A DNA stretch of 12,119 bases from an uncultured Sporolactobacillus sp. (GCA_900543345.1 UQRJ01000056.1:1-12119), one strand, 5' to 3'. Numbered from the stretch's first letter, positions 1-6,732 are shown. Program-made: numbers and translations. The notes: a model not told the origin generated them from the sequence alone.

Positions 1-519
1 GAGATGATCGATGCGTTCGCCCGCCTGTACCGGACATTCGATACCGTCGATTTGAACGGCCACGCCTTTCCTGTCCCGCTGACGGCCAATTACGATTACG
101 AGCCAACATGGGGCGCGCGCCGCGGTTGGGGCGGTCTGCGAATTCATGAGGGGACGGACATTTTCGCCGATTACGGGACGCCGGTCCGGGCCACGGCTTA
201 CGGCATCATCGATATGATCGGTTGGAATAAGTACGGCGGCTGGCGAATCGGCCTGCGCGACTTGCAGGGAAATTATCATTATTTCGCCCATCTGAACGGC
301 TATGCACCGCACATGCACCGCGCAGCGGCCGTTCATCCCGGTCAGACGATCGGCTATGTCGGCAGTTCCGGCTACGGGCCGAAAGGAACAATGGGCAAAT
401 TCCCCGCCCATCTGCATTATGGGTTGTATCGCGACAACGGGCGAGCCGAATTTTCCGTCGATCCCTACCCCTTACTGCGGACGTGGGAACAGCAGGAAAC
501 AAAACAGATAAAAAAATAA
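1..519 (+). CDS. lytH: LytH/YunA-like M23 peptidase, C-terminal part
   Basis: This is a zinc metallopeptidase of family M23 (LytM type). The reading frame stays open to the window edge (GAG before the first ATG at 4), so the gene is probably cut there. The B. subtilis protein is clearly longer and has an N-terminal membrane region. Numbering from the ATG at 4, the zinc motif HxxxD is seen at H48-E-G-T-D52. The YHYFAHL motif carries H96, and the HLH motif is at 136-138 (FPAHLHYG). The GWGG-RIHEGTDIF and SSGYGP segments are what I expect of the LytH subgroup. In B. subtilis LytH is an L-Ala-D-Glu endopeptidase made in the mother cell, and it trims cortex stem peptides to L-Ala. The gene converges on yunB with a one-base gap (TAA 517-519), leaving no room for a separate terminator. 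The family call is firm; the LytH assignment rests on motifs plus the yunB-yunC neighbourhood. Confidence 0.87.
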   Translation, partial: EMIDAFARLYRTFDTVDLNGHAFPVPLTANYDYEPTWGARRGWGGLRIHEGTDIFADYGTPVRATAYGIIDMIGWNKYGGWRIGLRDLQGNYHYFAHLNGYAPHMHRAAAVHPGQTIGYVGSSGYGPKGTMGKFPAHLHYGLYRDNGRAEFSVDPYPLLRTWEQQETKQIKK

Positions 520-520
520 C

Positions 521-1315
521 TCATTTATCGGATGTGTTTCCTTTTTCTGTCGGCAGCGCCGGCGTCAGGCCGCCGGATCCGTAATAATACGGCACGTCTC
601 GCGGTACCAGTTTCGAACCGATCGGAATGTGTTGGAGAATTGTTTTCGTTTTCACCGCAAACGGAACGATCACGTCAACTTTGACTTTGACATCGAGGTA
701 ATACATGATCACGACATTATTGATGCCGACATTTTTATAGGACCAGCGAATGTCGGTCAGGACATTGCTGACGATGTCCATCTCGACCGGCACCCGCGGA
801 CCGAAGTTACTCAGCAACGCGTTATTGAGTACCTGACCGAGCGGGATATCCGCCACCAATCCTTCGCCGCCTGCACGATACTCGGGATCATCGCCGCTGC
901 CGTTTGTCATTGCGATATTCCCCTTTTCGGCCGAGCGGATGAACCAAAGAATGCGGTCGGTGACGACGCCTTTCATCCGGTTAGCCTCGGTGGAATTCAA
1001 CGTATAATCGCTGACCTCATTCTGATCGTTTTTCTGCGTAACAATCAATTTGTCGACATCTAGATCCGGTTTGTCATTTGGATCGTCTTTAGCGGAGAGG
1101 TTTGTCAGTACTTTTTGACCGATACCGTAATTGATCGCGTAGTTGCCGAGCTGTTCGGCTTGCGTCGTCGCAATGGCGAGCAGCGCCGGCTTCATCTTCT
1201 CGTTGACAATCCAGATGCCGGCCGATGTAAAGATGATAAACAGAATCAGCGTCAGAAAAAAAACACGCCGGACCGACATCGTCTTTTGCTTGTAACGCCT
1301 GCTGGGTTTAAACAT
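521..1315 (-). CDS. yunB: Sporulation protein YunB
   Basis: This 264-residue protein matches the YunB family of spore formers. It has a basic N-terminus, then one hydrophobic segment at about residues 18-37 (FFLTLILFIIFTSAGIWIV), so it should be a membrane-anchored protein with most of its chain outside the cytoplasm. The C-terminal part has the family-like run VPFAVKTKTILQHIPIG followed by RDVPYYYG. In B. subtilis yunB is a SigE-dependent mother-cell gene needed for efficient sporulation; its biochemical role is unknown. The ATG at 1315 follows a strong ribosome-binding site (GGAGGGGG, about 6 bases away). The gene lies about 57 bases downstream of yunC and probably can be read with it. The pairing with convergent lytH is the conserved arrangement. 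I could not identify a convincing SigE promoter in the short gap. Confidence 0.9.
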   Translation of the reverse strand: MFKPSRRYKQKTMSVRRVFFLTLILFIIFTSAGIWIVNEKMKPALLAIATTQAEQLGNYAINYGIGQKVLTNLSAKDDPNDKPDLDVDKLIVTQKNDQNEVSDYTLNSTEANRMKGVVTDRILWFIRSAEKGNIAMTNGSGDDPEYRAGGEGLVADIPLGQVLNNALLSNFGPRVPVEMDIVSNVLTDIRWSYKNVGINNVVIMYYLDVKVKVDVIVPFAVKTKTILQHIPIGSKLVPRDVPYYYGSGGLTPALPTEKGNTSDK

Positions 1316-1319
1316 GACA

Positions 1320-1359
1320 AACCCCCTCCAGTCATGTATATGCGTGGTGAGAGGGAGTT
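1320..1359 (-). promoter_or_regulatory. Possible hairpin masking the yunB ribosome-binding site
   Basis: On the transcript, the sequence AACTCCCTC (1359-1351) just after yunC can pair over 9 positions (one a G-U pair) with GAGGGGGTT (1328-1320). The second arm contains the Shine-Dalgarno of yunB. The loop is 22 bases. If formed on a yunC-yunB transcript it would hide the yunB start. It is not followed by a U-run, so it is not a terminator. Any C-rich stretch can pair with a Shine-Dalgarno, so the function is only inferred. Confidence 0.3.
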
Positions 1360-1372
1360 TTTCATTGTTTTT

Positions 1373-1678
1373 TTATTCGTGCATGCAGATCAGGGCGTCG
1401 CGTCCGGTCATGCCGCGATGAACGCCCTGCTTTTCCGCTTCGATCGTCGTCTCGGCCAGCGGGGCGTTCAATAGCTCCGCAATCGTCCGCACACCCGTTG
1501 CCTTGCCCGCGACAATCTTCCGATCCGCCAGACGGGTATTCAGCAAATGGACATCCAAAGCGCCGCACATGATATAGCCTTTTTCGCCCGATACGGTGAG
1601 CAGCGTTGTTTTCGGCAATTGAACCGATACGGCTGTAAAAAGTCGGCCGTCGATTTCAATCGGTTCCATGTGAATCAC
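1373..1678 (-). CDS. yunC: YunC family protein (DUF1805)
   Basis: This small soluble protein of about 101 residues belongs to the YunC/DUF1805 family. The diagnostic stretch is GYIMCGALDVHLLNTRLADR followed by IVAGKATGVRTIAELLNAPL. No membrane segment is seen. The function of the family is not established. Start choice: the frame opens with GTG at 1684, but AAGGAGG ends only two bases before it. The in-frame GTG at 1678 is 8 bases from that site and is preferred; an ATG at 1669 gives the N-terminus MEPIEIDG and is also possible. It stands upstream of yunB and would be co-transcribed with it. In B. subtilis yunC is next to yunD; here the persulfide block separates them. Confidence 0.85.
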   Translation of the reverse strand: MIHMEPIEIDGRLFTAVSVQLPKTTLLTVSGEKGYIMCGALDVHLLNTRLADRKIVAGKATGVRTIAELLNAPLAETTIEAEKQGVHRGMTGRDALICMHE

Positions 1679-1757
1679 CTTCACCGCCTCCTTCCATGAA
1701 CTATCTTATGGAAATGGTACCGGCGGGGTGAGTGAAACTGACAACAACGTCGTAACC

Positions 1758-1934
1758 TCAGCCCAGTGCGAAAGAGTGGTCCAGTCGAAAACATGATAAA
1801 CGGCGGTTCTGACGGGATACTTCAAGCGTTCCTGGTATCAGTTCTTCTTCATCTAAAGCCAAAGTCGATCGATCTTCCCGGCGGCTCTGTGTCACAACCA
1901 CTTTTTCCAACTGAACGGTTGTACAACCGGTTAA
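1758..1934 (-). pseudogene. Unassigned open frame, possible gene remnant
   Basis: Downstream of the reductase gene, a 58-residue frame is open on the minus strand, ending in TGA at 1758-1760. It reads as a plausible soluble protein tail, for example LALDEEELIPGTLEVSRQ and then RRLSCFRLDHSFALG. No ATG and no good ribosome-binding site is present; the only starts are internal TTG/GTG codons. I do not recognise the family. It could be the 3' end of a gene lost when the block next to it arrived, a very small gene, or chance. The palindrome CGGTTGTACAACCG (1916-1929) lies at its upstream end. Confidence 0.2.
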
Positions 1935-3592
1935 TTAATGAAGCGATCTTCGACTTTCTCCGGAAAAACGGTTTTGTAGAGTTTATAACCTCCATCCAAG
2001 TTCCTGACGTGATACCCACTTTGAGATAAAATACGTGCCGCCAGATAACCGCGAAGTCCGACCTGACAAGTGACAATGATATTGCGATGGGGCGGAATTT
2101 CATTCATCCGTTCCCGGAGGTCATCCAAAGGAATGTTCACCGAACCGTGAATCGCACCATTCTTGTATTCCATTTCCGTACGGACATCAATCAGTAAACT
2201 GCCCTGTTTAATTAATTGATCGATCTCGTTCCATTGAACCGATTGCGTTTTCCCTTCTAGAAGATTTTGAGCCGCATAGCCCAACAGATTAACCGGTGCT
2301 TTTGCGGAATTGTACGGTGGCGCATAGGCGAGTTCAAGTCCGGTCAAATCATCTACCTTCATTTGCGCATGAATCGCCGTTGCCAGAACATCGATGGTCT
2401 TATCAATCCCCTTTTTGCCTACCGCCTGTGCCCCGAGCAACTCTCCGGATTCAGGTGAAAAAAGCAGCTTGAGTGTCATCGCCTCGTTGCCCGGATAATA
2501 GGAAGCATGGTCCGGGGGGCTGATATGAACCGCCCGATAAGGAATGTTAAGCCTATGGAGCATTTTTTCATTTAACCCGGCCATCGCAGCAGTGAGCGTA
2601 AATACTTTTACAATCGACGTGCCTAGTGTTCCGTCATAACGGCGTTTGATTCCGCTAATAATGTCGGCGACCATCCTACCTTGGCGATTCGCCGGTGAAG
2701 CCAGAGGGAGTAGGGTTTCTTCCCCGCTGATCGTCTGAGTTACTTCGACGGCATCGCCAATCGCATAAATTGCCGGATCACTCGTTCGTAGTTGCTCATC
2801 GACCGCAATAGAACGGCGTATACCGAGCTTCAAACCCGCCTGCTCGGCCAATGCAGATTCGGGAAGCACGCCGACCGATAGGATCGTTACATCCGTTTGC
2901 TTTCGCATACCGCCAGTCATAACCAGCACTTTCCCATGATTTTCAAACCGGGTGACCATTTTTCCTGTCCAAACGTCGATGTCGTGCGCCGATAATTCCG
3001 CTTCAATTTCGGCAGCCATTTCCGGATCTAGCGGAGGAAGCACCTGCGGCTCTCGTTCGATTACCGTTACCTTTATGCCTCGGTGTGAAAAGTTTTCCGC
3101 CAGCTCCAAGCCGATAAACCCTGCACCGATAATGGCGGCACGGTCAGCACCCGACTGCTTGATAAAGTCGAGGATCCGGTCGGCATCTGGTACATTCCTC
3201 AAAGTAAAAATGCCTTCGGCCCCATCAATCCCCGTAATTGATGGACGCGTCGGTTTGGCACCGGTAGAAAGAATCAGCCGGTCATAACTTTCTTGATAAG
3301 TCTTCCCCCGATGTGTGATGACTACTTGCTTATTGAAACGATCAATTCGGACAACTTCACTGTGCGGACGAATATCTAAACGAAACCGACGATATAATTT
3401 TTCTGCTGTCTGAACCAAAAGCTGTGAGCGTTCCTCAATCACACCGCCGATATAGTAAGGCAATCCACAATTGGCGAATGAGACATATGGTCCGCGTTCC
3501 AGCACCACAATCTCCGCGCTTTCATTCAATCGGCGTAGACGAGTCGCTGCGGACATGCCGCCCGCCACTCCGCCGACAATAACGATCTTCAT
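1931..3592 (-). CDS. CoA-disulfide/persulfide reductase with C-terminal rhodanese domain
   Basis: This 553-residue protein is an FAD- and NAD(P)H-dependent reductase of the CoADR-RHD (NADH persulfide reductase) family. The FAD site GGVAGGMSAA is at residues 7-16. The redox cysteine C42 lies in SFANCGLPYYIGG, the single-cysteine form typical of CoA-disulfide reductases. The nucleotide-binding GAGFIGLELAE is at 156-166 and the second FAD motif YAIGD at 276-280. The dimerisation domain covers about 330-440, with tyrosines in SYYPGNE (365/366) and LAYAPPYN (423). A rhodanese domain from about 455 to 545 carries C509 in the loop CQVGLRGY. Family members reduce CoA persulfide/disulfide or polysulfide and release sulfide. 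A good ribosome-binding site (GGGAGG, 8 bases) precedes the ATG. It is the last gene of the cst-like block, 84 bases after rhodanese 2. No TusA-like insert is seen. Substrate preference cannot be read from the sequence. Confidence 0.92.
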   Translation of the reverse strand: MKIVIVGGVAGGMSAATRLRRLNESAEIVVLERGPYVSFANCGLPYYIGGVIEERSQLLVQTAEKLYRRFRLDIRPHSEVVRIDRFNKQVVITHRGKTYQESYDRLILSTGAKPTRPSITGIDGAEGIFTLRNVPDADRILDFIKQSGADRAAIIGAGFIGLELAENFSHRGIKVTVIEREPQVLPPLDPEMAAEIEAELSAHDIDVWTGKMVTRFENHGKVLVMTGGMRKQTDVTILSVGVLPESALAEQAGLKLGIRRSIAVDEQLRTSDPAIYAIGDAVEVTQTISGEETLLPLASPANRQGRMVADIISGIKRRYDGTLGTSIVKVFTLTAAMAGLNEKMLHRLNIPYRAVHISPPDHASYYPGNEAMTLKLLFSPESGELLGAQAVGKKGIDKTIDVLATAIHAQMKVDDLTGLELAYAPPYNSAKAPVNLLGYAAQNLLEGKTQSVQWNEIDQLIKQGSLLIDVRTEMEYKNGAIHGSVNIPLDDLRERMNEIPPHRNIIVTCQVGLRGYLAARILSQSGYHVRNLDGGYKLYKTVFPEKVEDRFIN

Positions 3593-3676
3593 AACTTTTT
3601 CCTCCCATCGGATTGGCTATGTTTACCTATAAAGCGAGGCCGTTTGAGAAAAAGCAATAGTCAAATCGCACCCCGC

Positions 3677-3979
3677 TCAGATCTCGAAGGGTCCGTTCCA
3701 ATTCATCATACCGCCCCGCATATTTTTCGCCCTAAATCCATTCGCTGATAATATCGCCGCGGCCGTCCTGCTTCTGCTGCCGGAAAGGCAGACGATAATA
3801 TGTTCTTTTGCCTTGTCGATCTCGGACATCCGTAATTGAATATCGTTTAACGGGATATTTATCGCTCCGGGGATGTGACCGTCGGCAAATTCTGTCTGTT
3901 CCCTGACATCAATGATGCTGATTCCTTTTTCTTCACGAATCAATCGTTCAACCGCTTCAGGAGTAATAGTCCGACCCAT
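3677..3979 (-). CDS. Single-domain rhodanese (sulfurtransferase) 2
   Basis: This is a stand-alone rhodanese domain of about 100 residues. It shows the usual order of motifs: IIDVREQTEFADGHIPGAINIP near the N-terminus and the active-site loop CLSGSRSR, which fits CxxGxR(S/T). The cysteine is C64 counted from the preferred start, and the chain ends with GGMMNW. Such proteins carry sulfane sulfur as a cysteine persulfide. Start choice: an ATG at 3988 directly abuts TAGGAG (no spacing), whereas the ATG at 3979 is 9 bases from it and gives MGRTITPEAV; the later start is preferred. A CstR-type palindrome (4024-4041) lies upstream, so the gene may have its own regulated promoter besides read-through from rhodanese 1. 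It differs markedly from rhodanese 1, so the two are not a recent duplication. Confidence 0.9.
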   Translation of the reverse strand: MGRTITPEAVERLIREEKGISIIDVREQTEFADGHIPGAINIPLNDIQLRMSEIDKAKEHIIVCLSGSRSRTAAAILSANGFRAKNMRGGMMNWNGPFEI

Positions 3980-4023
3980 ACCTTCCATCTCCTATACTTA
4001 GTTTTTAATGAGTTGTCTTTGAG

Positions 4024-4041
4024 AATACCCGTACCGGTATA
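4024..4041 (-). promoter_or_regulatory. Third CstR-type operator, upstream of rhodanese 2
   Basis: The plus strand reads AATACCCGTACCGGTATA, which fits TATACC-N6-GGTATA at 11 of 12 arm positions. It lies between the two rhodanese genes, 45 bases before the rhodanese 2 start. On the minus strand the sequence TATTCT just after it could serve as a weak -10, with TTGTCC 19 bases further upstream. The match to the other two sites is what supports it; the promoter is weak. Confidence 0.5.
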
Positions 4042-4059
4042 AAACAGGACAACAAAAAT

Positions 4060-4377
4060 TCAGTACCAACGATTTATTCCGCCTCGGACATTGGTGATCT
4101 TTTCATAACCGGCCTGTCGCAAAATTTTACAGGCCAGCAAACTTCTTGCACCGCTTTGACAGATGACGACAATCTCCTTATCTCGCGGAATGTCGTGCAG
4201 ATGATCGCGCAGAGTTGACAACGGAACATTCGTGAACAGCGGAATGGATTGCGTGTCAAATTCGGATCGCGTACGGACATCTAAGAAAAATTTATCTGTT
4301 TTGTCGGTTAAGTAAGACTTTCTCAATTCGGGAACACTGATGTTGTTAATTCTCGGTTTGCAAAATAGACATCTCAT
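4060..4377 (-). CDS. Single-domain rhodanese (sulfurtransferase) 1 with N-terminal CxxC
   Basis: This is a second stand-alone rhodanese, 105 residues from the preferred start. The frame opens at 4401, but the only good ribosome-binding site (GGAGGGG) lies inside that extension, 8 bases before the ATG at 4377. The protein therefore begins MRCLFCKPRINN. FFLDVRTRSEFD marks the first conserved block. The active-site loop is CQSGARSL with C73, and the end GGINRWY is typical of the fold. In addition to the catalytic cysteine it has C3 and C6 in a CxxC at the extreme N-terminus, which could bind metal, form a disulfide or relay persulfide; this is inference. It is the first structural gene after cstR and lies just below a perfect CstR-type palindrome, so it is likely the most directly controlled member of the block. 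Confidence 0.9.
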   Translation of the reverse strand: MRCLFCKPRINNISVPELRKSYLTDKTDKFFLDVRTRSEFDTQSIPLFTNVPLSTLRDHLHDIPRDKEIVVICQSGARSLLACKILRQAGYEKITNVRGGINRWY

Positions 4378-4430
4378 ATGATCTGCCCCTCCATCATTCA
4401 TGCATTGTATATAATCATTTCGCTCCGCTT

Positions 4431-4456
4431 CTTATATACCGTCTGGGGTATATAAG
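4431..4456 (-). promoter_or_regulatory. CstR-type operator upstream of rhodanese 1
   Basis: Perfect 10-base arms, CTTATATACC and GGTATATAAG, are separated by 6 bases. The 18-base core TATACCGTCTGGGGTATA has the same arms and spacing as the site in front of cstR. It lies 54 bases upstream of the preferred rhodanese 1 start. TATATAAG within the palindrome, on the minus strand, could act as the -10; I see no good -35. The GC centre with A/T flanks agrees with operators known for CsoR/CstR repressors. Confidence 0.7.
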
Positions 4457-4746
4457 TGATTAAATTATTAAATCAATCTAACCAATCAGACTGACACTCA
4501 CTATTTCTTGCTTAAGCAAACGAAATTGTCCATACTCTGCCCGTATTCGTTTATTATTACCTGAGTGACTGCACACGATGGTCCGCATCTTCATACCTAC
4601 TGATCAATTTTAGAGATGCATTTCGGGTCACCAGGATCGTCGAACTTACCAATTAGGTTGACCGGAAAATAACCGCATAATCTCGTGATTTTTTTCGGCC
4701 TATCTCTTCCTCTCTATACGTTTAGCTTCGGCAGCGGTCGTTAACT
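4457..4746. other. AT-rich gene-free stretch between cstR and rhodanese 1
   Basis: These 290 bases contain no recognisable gene. The part next to the operator is AT-rich: I count 19 G/C in bases 4441-4500. A 38-codon minus-strand frame at 4478-4594 (MKMRTIVCSHSGNNK at its start) has a weak AGG-containing site upstream, but I do not recognise it. I found no clear terminator after cstR; a T-run on the minus strand near 4690 is not preceded by a solid stem. The stretch may be the remains of a gene lost from the island. Confidence 0.4.
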
Positions 4747-5010
4747 TCAGCGACTTTTGACAAGCATTTGAACCGCCTCATTAATTAACTGTTCCGCTGC
4801 ACCGTCACCACTTTCCATCTGTTGATGCAGGCATTCCGCAAGATTCGTGCCGACTACCAGTCCCAACAAGCGGTCCAAAGCTGTCCGGGAGGCCATCATT
4901 TGCATAACGACACTGCGGCAATCCTTCCCCTCTTCCATCATTCGTAAAACACCGTGAATTTGGCCGTCAATTCTTTTCAATCGATTTTTCATTTGCGTTG
5001 TATAATCCAT
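4747..5010 (-). CDS. cstR: CstR-type persulfide-sensing repressor (CsoR family)
   Basis: This 87-residue all-helical DNA-binding repressor belongs to the CsoR/RcnR/FrmR superfamily (DUF156). The N-terminal block NRLKRIDGQIHGVLRMMEEG is the family signature. Two cysteines occur, C31 (EEGKDC) and C60 (TNLAEC), at the same positions as the sensing pair of Staphylococcus aureus CstR. The residue four before C60 is N56, whereas copper-sensing CsoR has the ligand histidine there. These features argue for sulfane-sulfur sensing through an inter-subunit di- to tetrasulfide link, not Cu(I). The start is set by a strong site, GGGAGGAG, about 6 bases before ATG 5010. The neighbours (two rhodaneses and a persulfide reductase) support the role. 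A matching palindrome in its own promoter predicts autorepression. Other superfamily members (formaldehyde, nickel or copper sensors) are unlikely. Confidence 0.93.
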   Translation of the reverse strand: MDYTTQMKNRLKRIDGQIHGVLRMMEEGKDCRSVVMQMMASRTALDRLLGLVVGTNLAECLHQQMESGDGAAEQLINEAVQMLVKSR

Positions 5011-5325
5011 TTTGCACTCCTCCCTTTAAAAAAACACGATAAATAATGGCGTTAAATCACGTGAACAATATTTTCTCTCCTCTCCCCCTTTCTCAGGGGC
5101 TGTTCTCATTATACCCCCATGGGTATATGAATTACAAAAAAAGAACCTGCCTATTTTTAAAGAAATACGCTTTAGATTTAAATGAGCGATTTCATGCAGG
5201 TATGATGCAAGTATATCGTAGGCACTCGCTTATCTTACATCTTTACGGTTGCTAATTAATCGAATACTTTGGCAGTGCCCCTTATAAAAATTCATTGCGA
5301 TTGTCCGATAAATAACCCACAAGTT
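5011..5325. other. Intergenic region between yunD and cstR
   Basis: These 315 bases hold the cstR ribosome-binding site, leader, operator and promoter (see 5108-5137). The leader contains a small hairpin, CCCC/GGGG arms at 5085-5088 and 5096-5099. The remaining part, about 5138-5325, shows no gene on either strand, and I found no convincing stem plus U-run terminator behind yunD. Confidence 0.5.
5108..5137 (-). promoter_or_regulatory. cstR promoter with embedded CstR operator
   Basis: On the minus strand, TATAAT (5113-5108) is a perfect -10. TTGTAA (5137-5132) is a -35 with 4 of 6 consensus bases, 18 bases upstream. The palindrome at 5110-5127, TATACCCCCATGGGTATA, fills the spacer and overlaps the -10. 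Its TATACC-N6-GGTATA form equals that of the 4431-4456 site. A repressor bound here would block RNA polymerase, so CstR should control its own gene. Confidence 0.75.
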
Positions 5326-6708
5326 TCATCCGCAGTCGTTCAGCCGTCGAAGCCGCCAGGCCAGCAGATCGCGCAGCGTCTCCGGGAGAAAAAAGGTCTG
5401 CTCCGCGCGGACAACCGGCGGCAGAAATGTGCCCATCGTAAACACATCGATGGTGCCCAGACTATATGTCCGCTCCGGGCGCAGCGGCTCTCCATTAATG
5501 CGGACGTCGGCAATCCGCGCTGTTTCCGCCTGATCGACCCGATAGCTGAGATGGCTGAACATCAGCTTGCCGAGTCGTTTGCCGCGAAAGCCGAAGCCTT
5601 TTAGTTCATAAGTCTGAAACGATTTTTTCAGCCCGATTGCAATCATCTCAAGGAGCTCCGCTCCGGTCACATTCACTTTGCATGGATTAATCGGATGTGG
5701 GCAAATGTGGTGAATCGCGTAGCGCGTGACCGGCCCGGCCGGCAGACCGTCAAGGATGACACCGGCGTTGACCATGCCGATATCGGCACGGCACCATTCC
5801 CGCAGGGCATCCGCCAACACTTGCGGCAAGGGCGAATCATGATACCAATCAACAATCAGGGGCCGGCGCAAGGACACCACCACCTGCTGCATGTTAGCAA
5901 CGGCGGCGGCGGTCAGCCGCCGCACCTCACGATCCGCCGAATCGTCCGCCTCACCGCGCAACGTAATCAAGTCAGCACCCTTATGGACGATCCGCCGGGC
6001 CTGTTCGTCATAATCAACGACGACATGTCCGCAGTAACGACCGTATTTGCCAGCTTGCGCGATCAACGTCCCGTCGACCGTCAACCCCCGTTCAAGCGCA
6101 TGATGCGTATGCGCGCCGATAATGACATCAATGCCCGCCATCTCTTCCGCCACACGTTTATCAAACGGTAAACCGACGTGGGACATCAGTACCACCAAGT
6201 CGGTCCTTCCCATTAATTGTTGCAGATCCTGTTTCAGTTCAGCGAATGGATCGCGGATATCCCAACCCAATACCCGATAGTACTTAGGAAAAGCCGCAGT
6301 CAAACCGATCAGGCCGACACGCACGCCCTTCATTGTCACAATGGTATACGGGCTGCACCATGACGGACGGCGACCGTCCTTTTCATATAAATTGGCAAGT
6401 ATGACGGAAAAACGGCTGTGCTTGTACATCGCACTCAGTCTTTGTTTCGTAAACGTGATGCCTTCATTATTTCCGATCGTTACGTAATCGTAACCCGCTT
6501 CATTCAGTAATGTAACATTTCCCGCGCCAAGCAATCCTTCGGTCATTGGATGAAAGCGGTCCATCTGGTCGCCAAGATCGAGCGTTAATTGCGGCTCACC
6601 CATTTCCCGAAGGCGGATCCGTTCACGATTCAAATAATCGACAAGCATCCCCCATCGATCGAAATGACTGTGCAGATCGTTCGTATGCAAAAAATGGAGC
6701 GAAATCAA
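5326..6708 (-). CDS. yunD: YunD-type 5'-nucleotidase family metallophosphatase
   Basis: This 460-residue two-domain protein has an N-terminal calcineurin-like metallophosphatase domain (about 1-240) and a 5'-nucleotidase C-terminal substrate domain (about 280-440). The metal motifs are complete: D11 and H13 in HTNDLHSH, D47 in LGDQMD, GNNE at 79-82, H177 in MSHVG, and H200/H202 in GAHTHH. No signal peptide is present, so unlike secreted UshA-type enzymes it should be cytoplasmic, which fits B. subtilis YunD. Substrate is unknown. The start is TTG at 6708, preceded by AAGGA at 9 bases; no upstream ATG in frame gives a better start. It lies alone between the cst block and sufB, separated from suf by a likely terminator, and in B. 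subtilis is adjacent to yunC. Confidence 0.9.
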   Translation of the reverse strand: MISLHFLHTNDLHSHFDRWGMLVDYLNRERIRLREMGEPQLTLDLGDQMDRFHPMTEGLLGAGNVTLLNEAGYDYVTIGNNEGITFTKQRLSAMYKHSRFSVILANLYEKDGRRPSWCSPYTIVTMKGVRVGLIGLTAAFPKYYRVLGWDIRDPFAELKQDLQQLMGRTDLVVLMSHVGLPFDKRVAEEMAGIDVIIGAHTHHALERGLTVDGTLIAQAGKYGRYCGHVVVDYDEQARRIVHKGADLITLRGEADDSADREVRRLTAAAVANMQQVVVSLRRPLIVDWYHDSPLPQVLADALREWCRADIGMVNAGVILDGLPAGPVTRYAIHHICPHPINPCKVNVTGAELLEMIAIGLKKSFQTYELKGFGFRGKRLGKLMFSHLSYRVDQAETARIADVRINGEPLRPERTYSLGTIDVFTMGTFLPPVVRAEQTFFLPETLRDLLAWRLRRLNDCG

Positions 6709-6732
6709 ATAGGCTCATCCTTCCCGGCATCA

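Noticed and set aside
629..1063. 144-residue plus-strand frame opposite yunB
   Set aside because: Shadow frame; yunB on the minus strand has the family sequence, membrane segment and a strong ribosome-binding site.
1916..1929. Perfect palindrome CGGTTGTACAACCG after the reductase gene, considered as a terminator
   Set aside because: The stem is only 5 pairs around GTAC and no U-run follows on the minus strand; its arms also do not match the CstR-type sites.
4747..5010. Copper-sensing CsoR annotation
   Set aside because: The copper-ligand histidine is replaced by N56 and all downstream genes handle sulfane sulfur, with no copper transport gene nearby.
1685..5325. Insertion sequence or integrase carrying the persulfide block
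   Set aside because: No transposase, integrase, long terminal inverted repeats or tRNA gene was found at either edge; transfer remains a guess from gene order and base composition.
5695..6171. 158-residue plus-strand frame opposite yunD
   Set aside because: Antisense to conserved metal motifs of yunD, with no ribosome-binding site or family signature.
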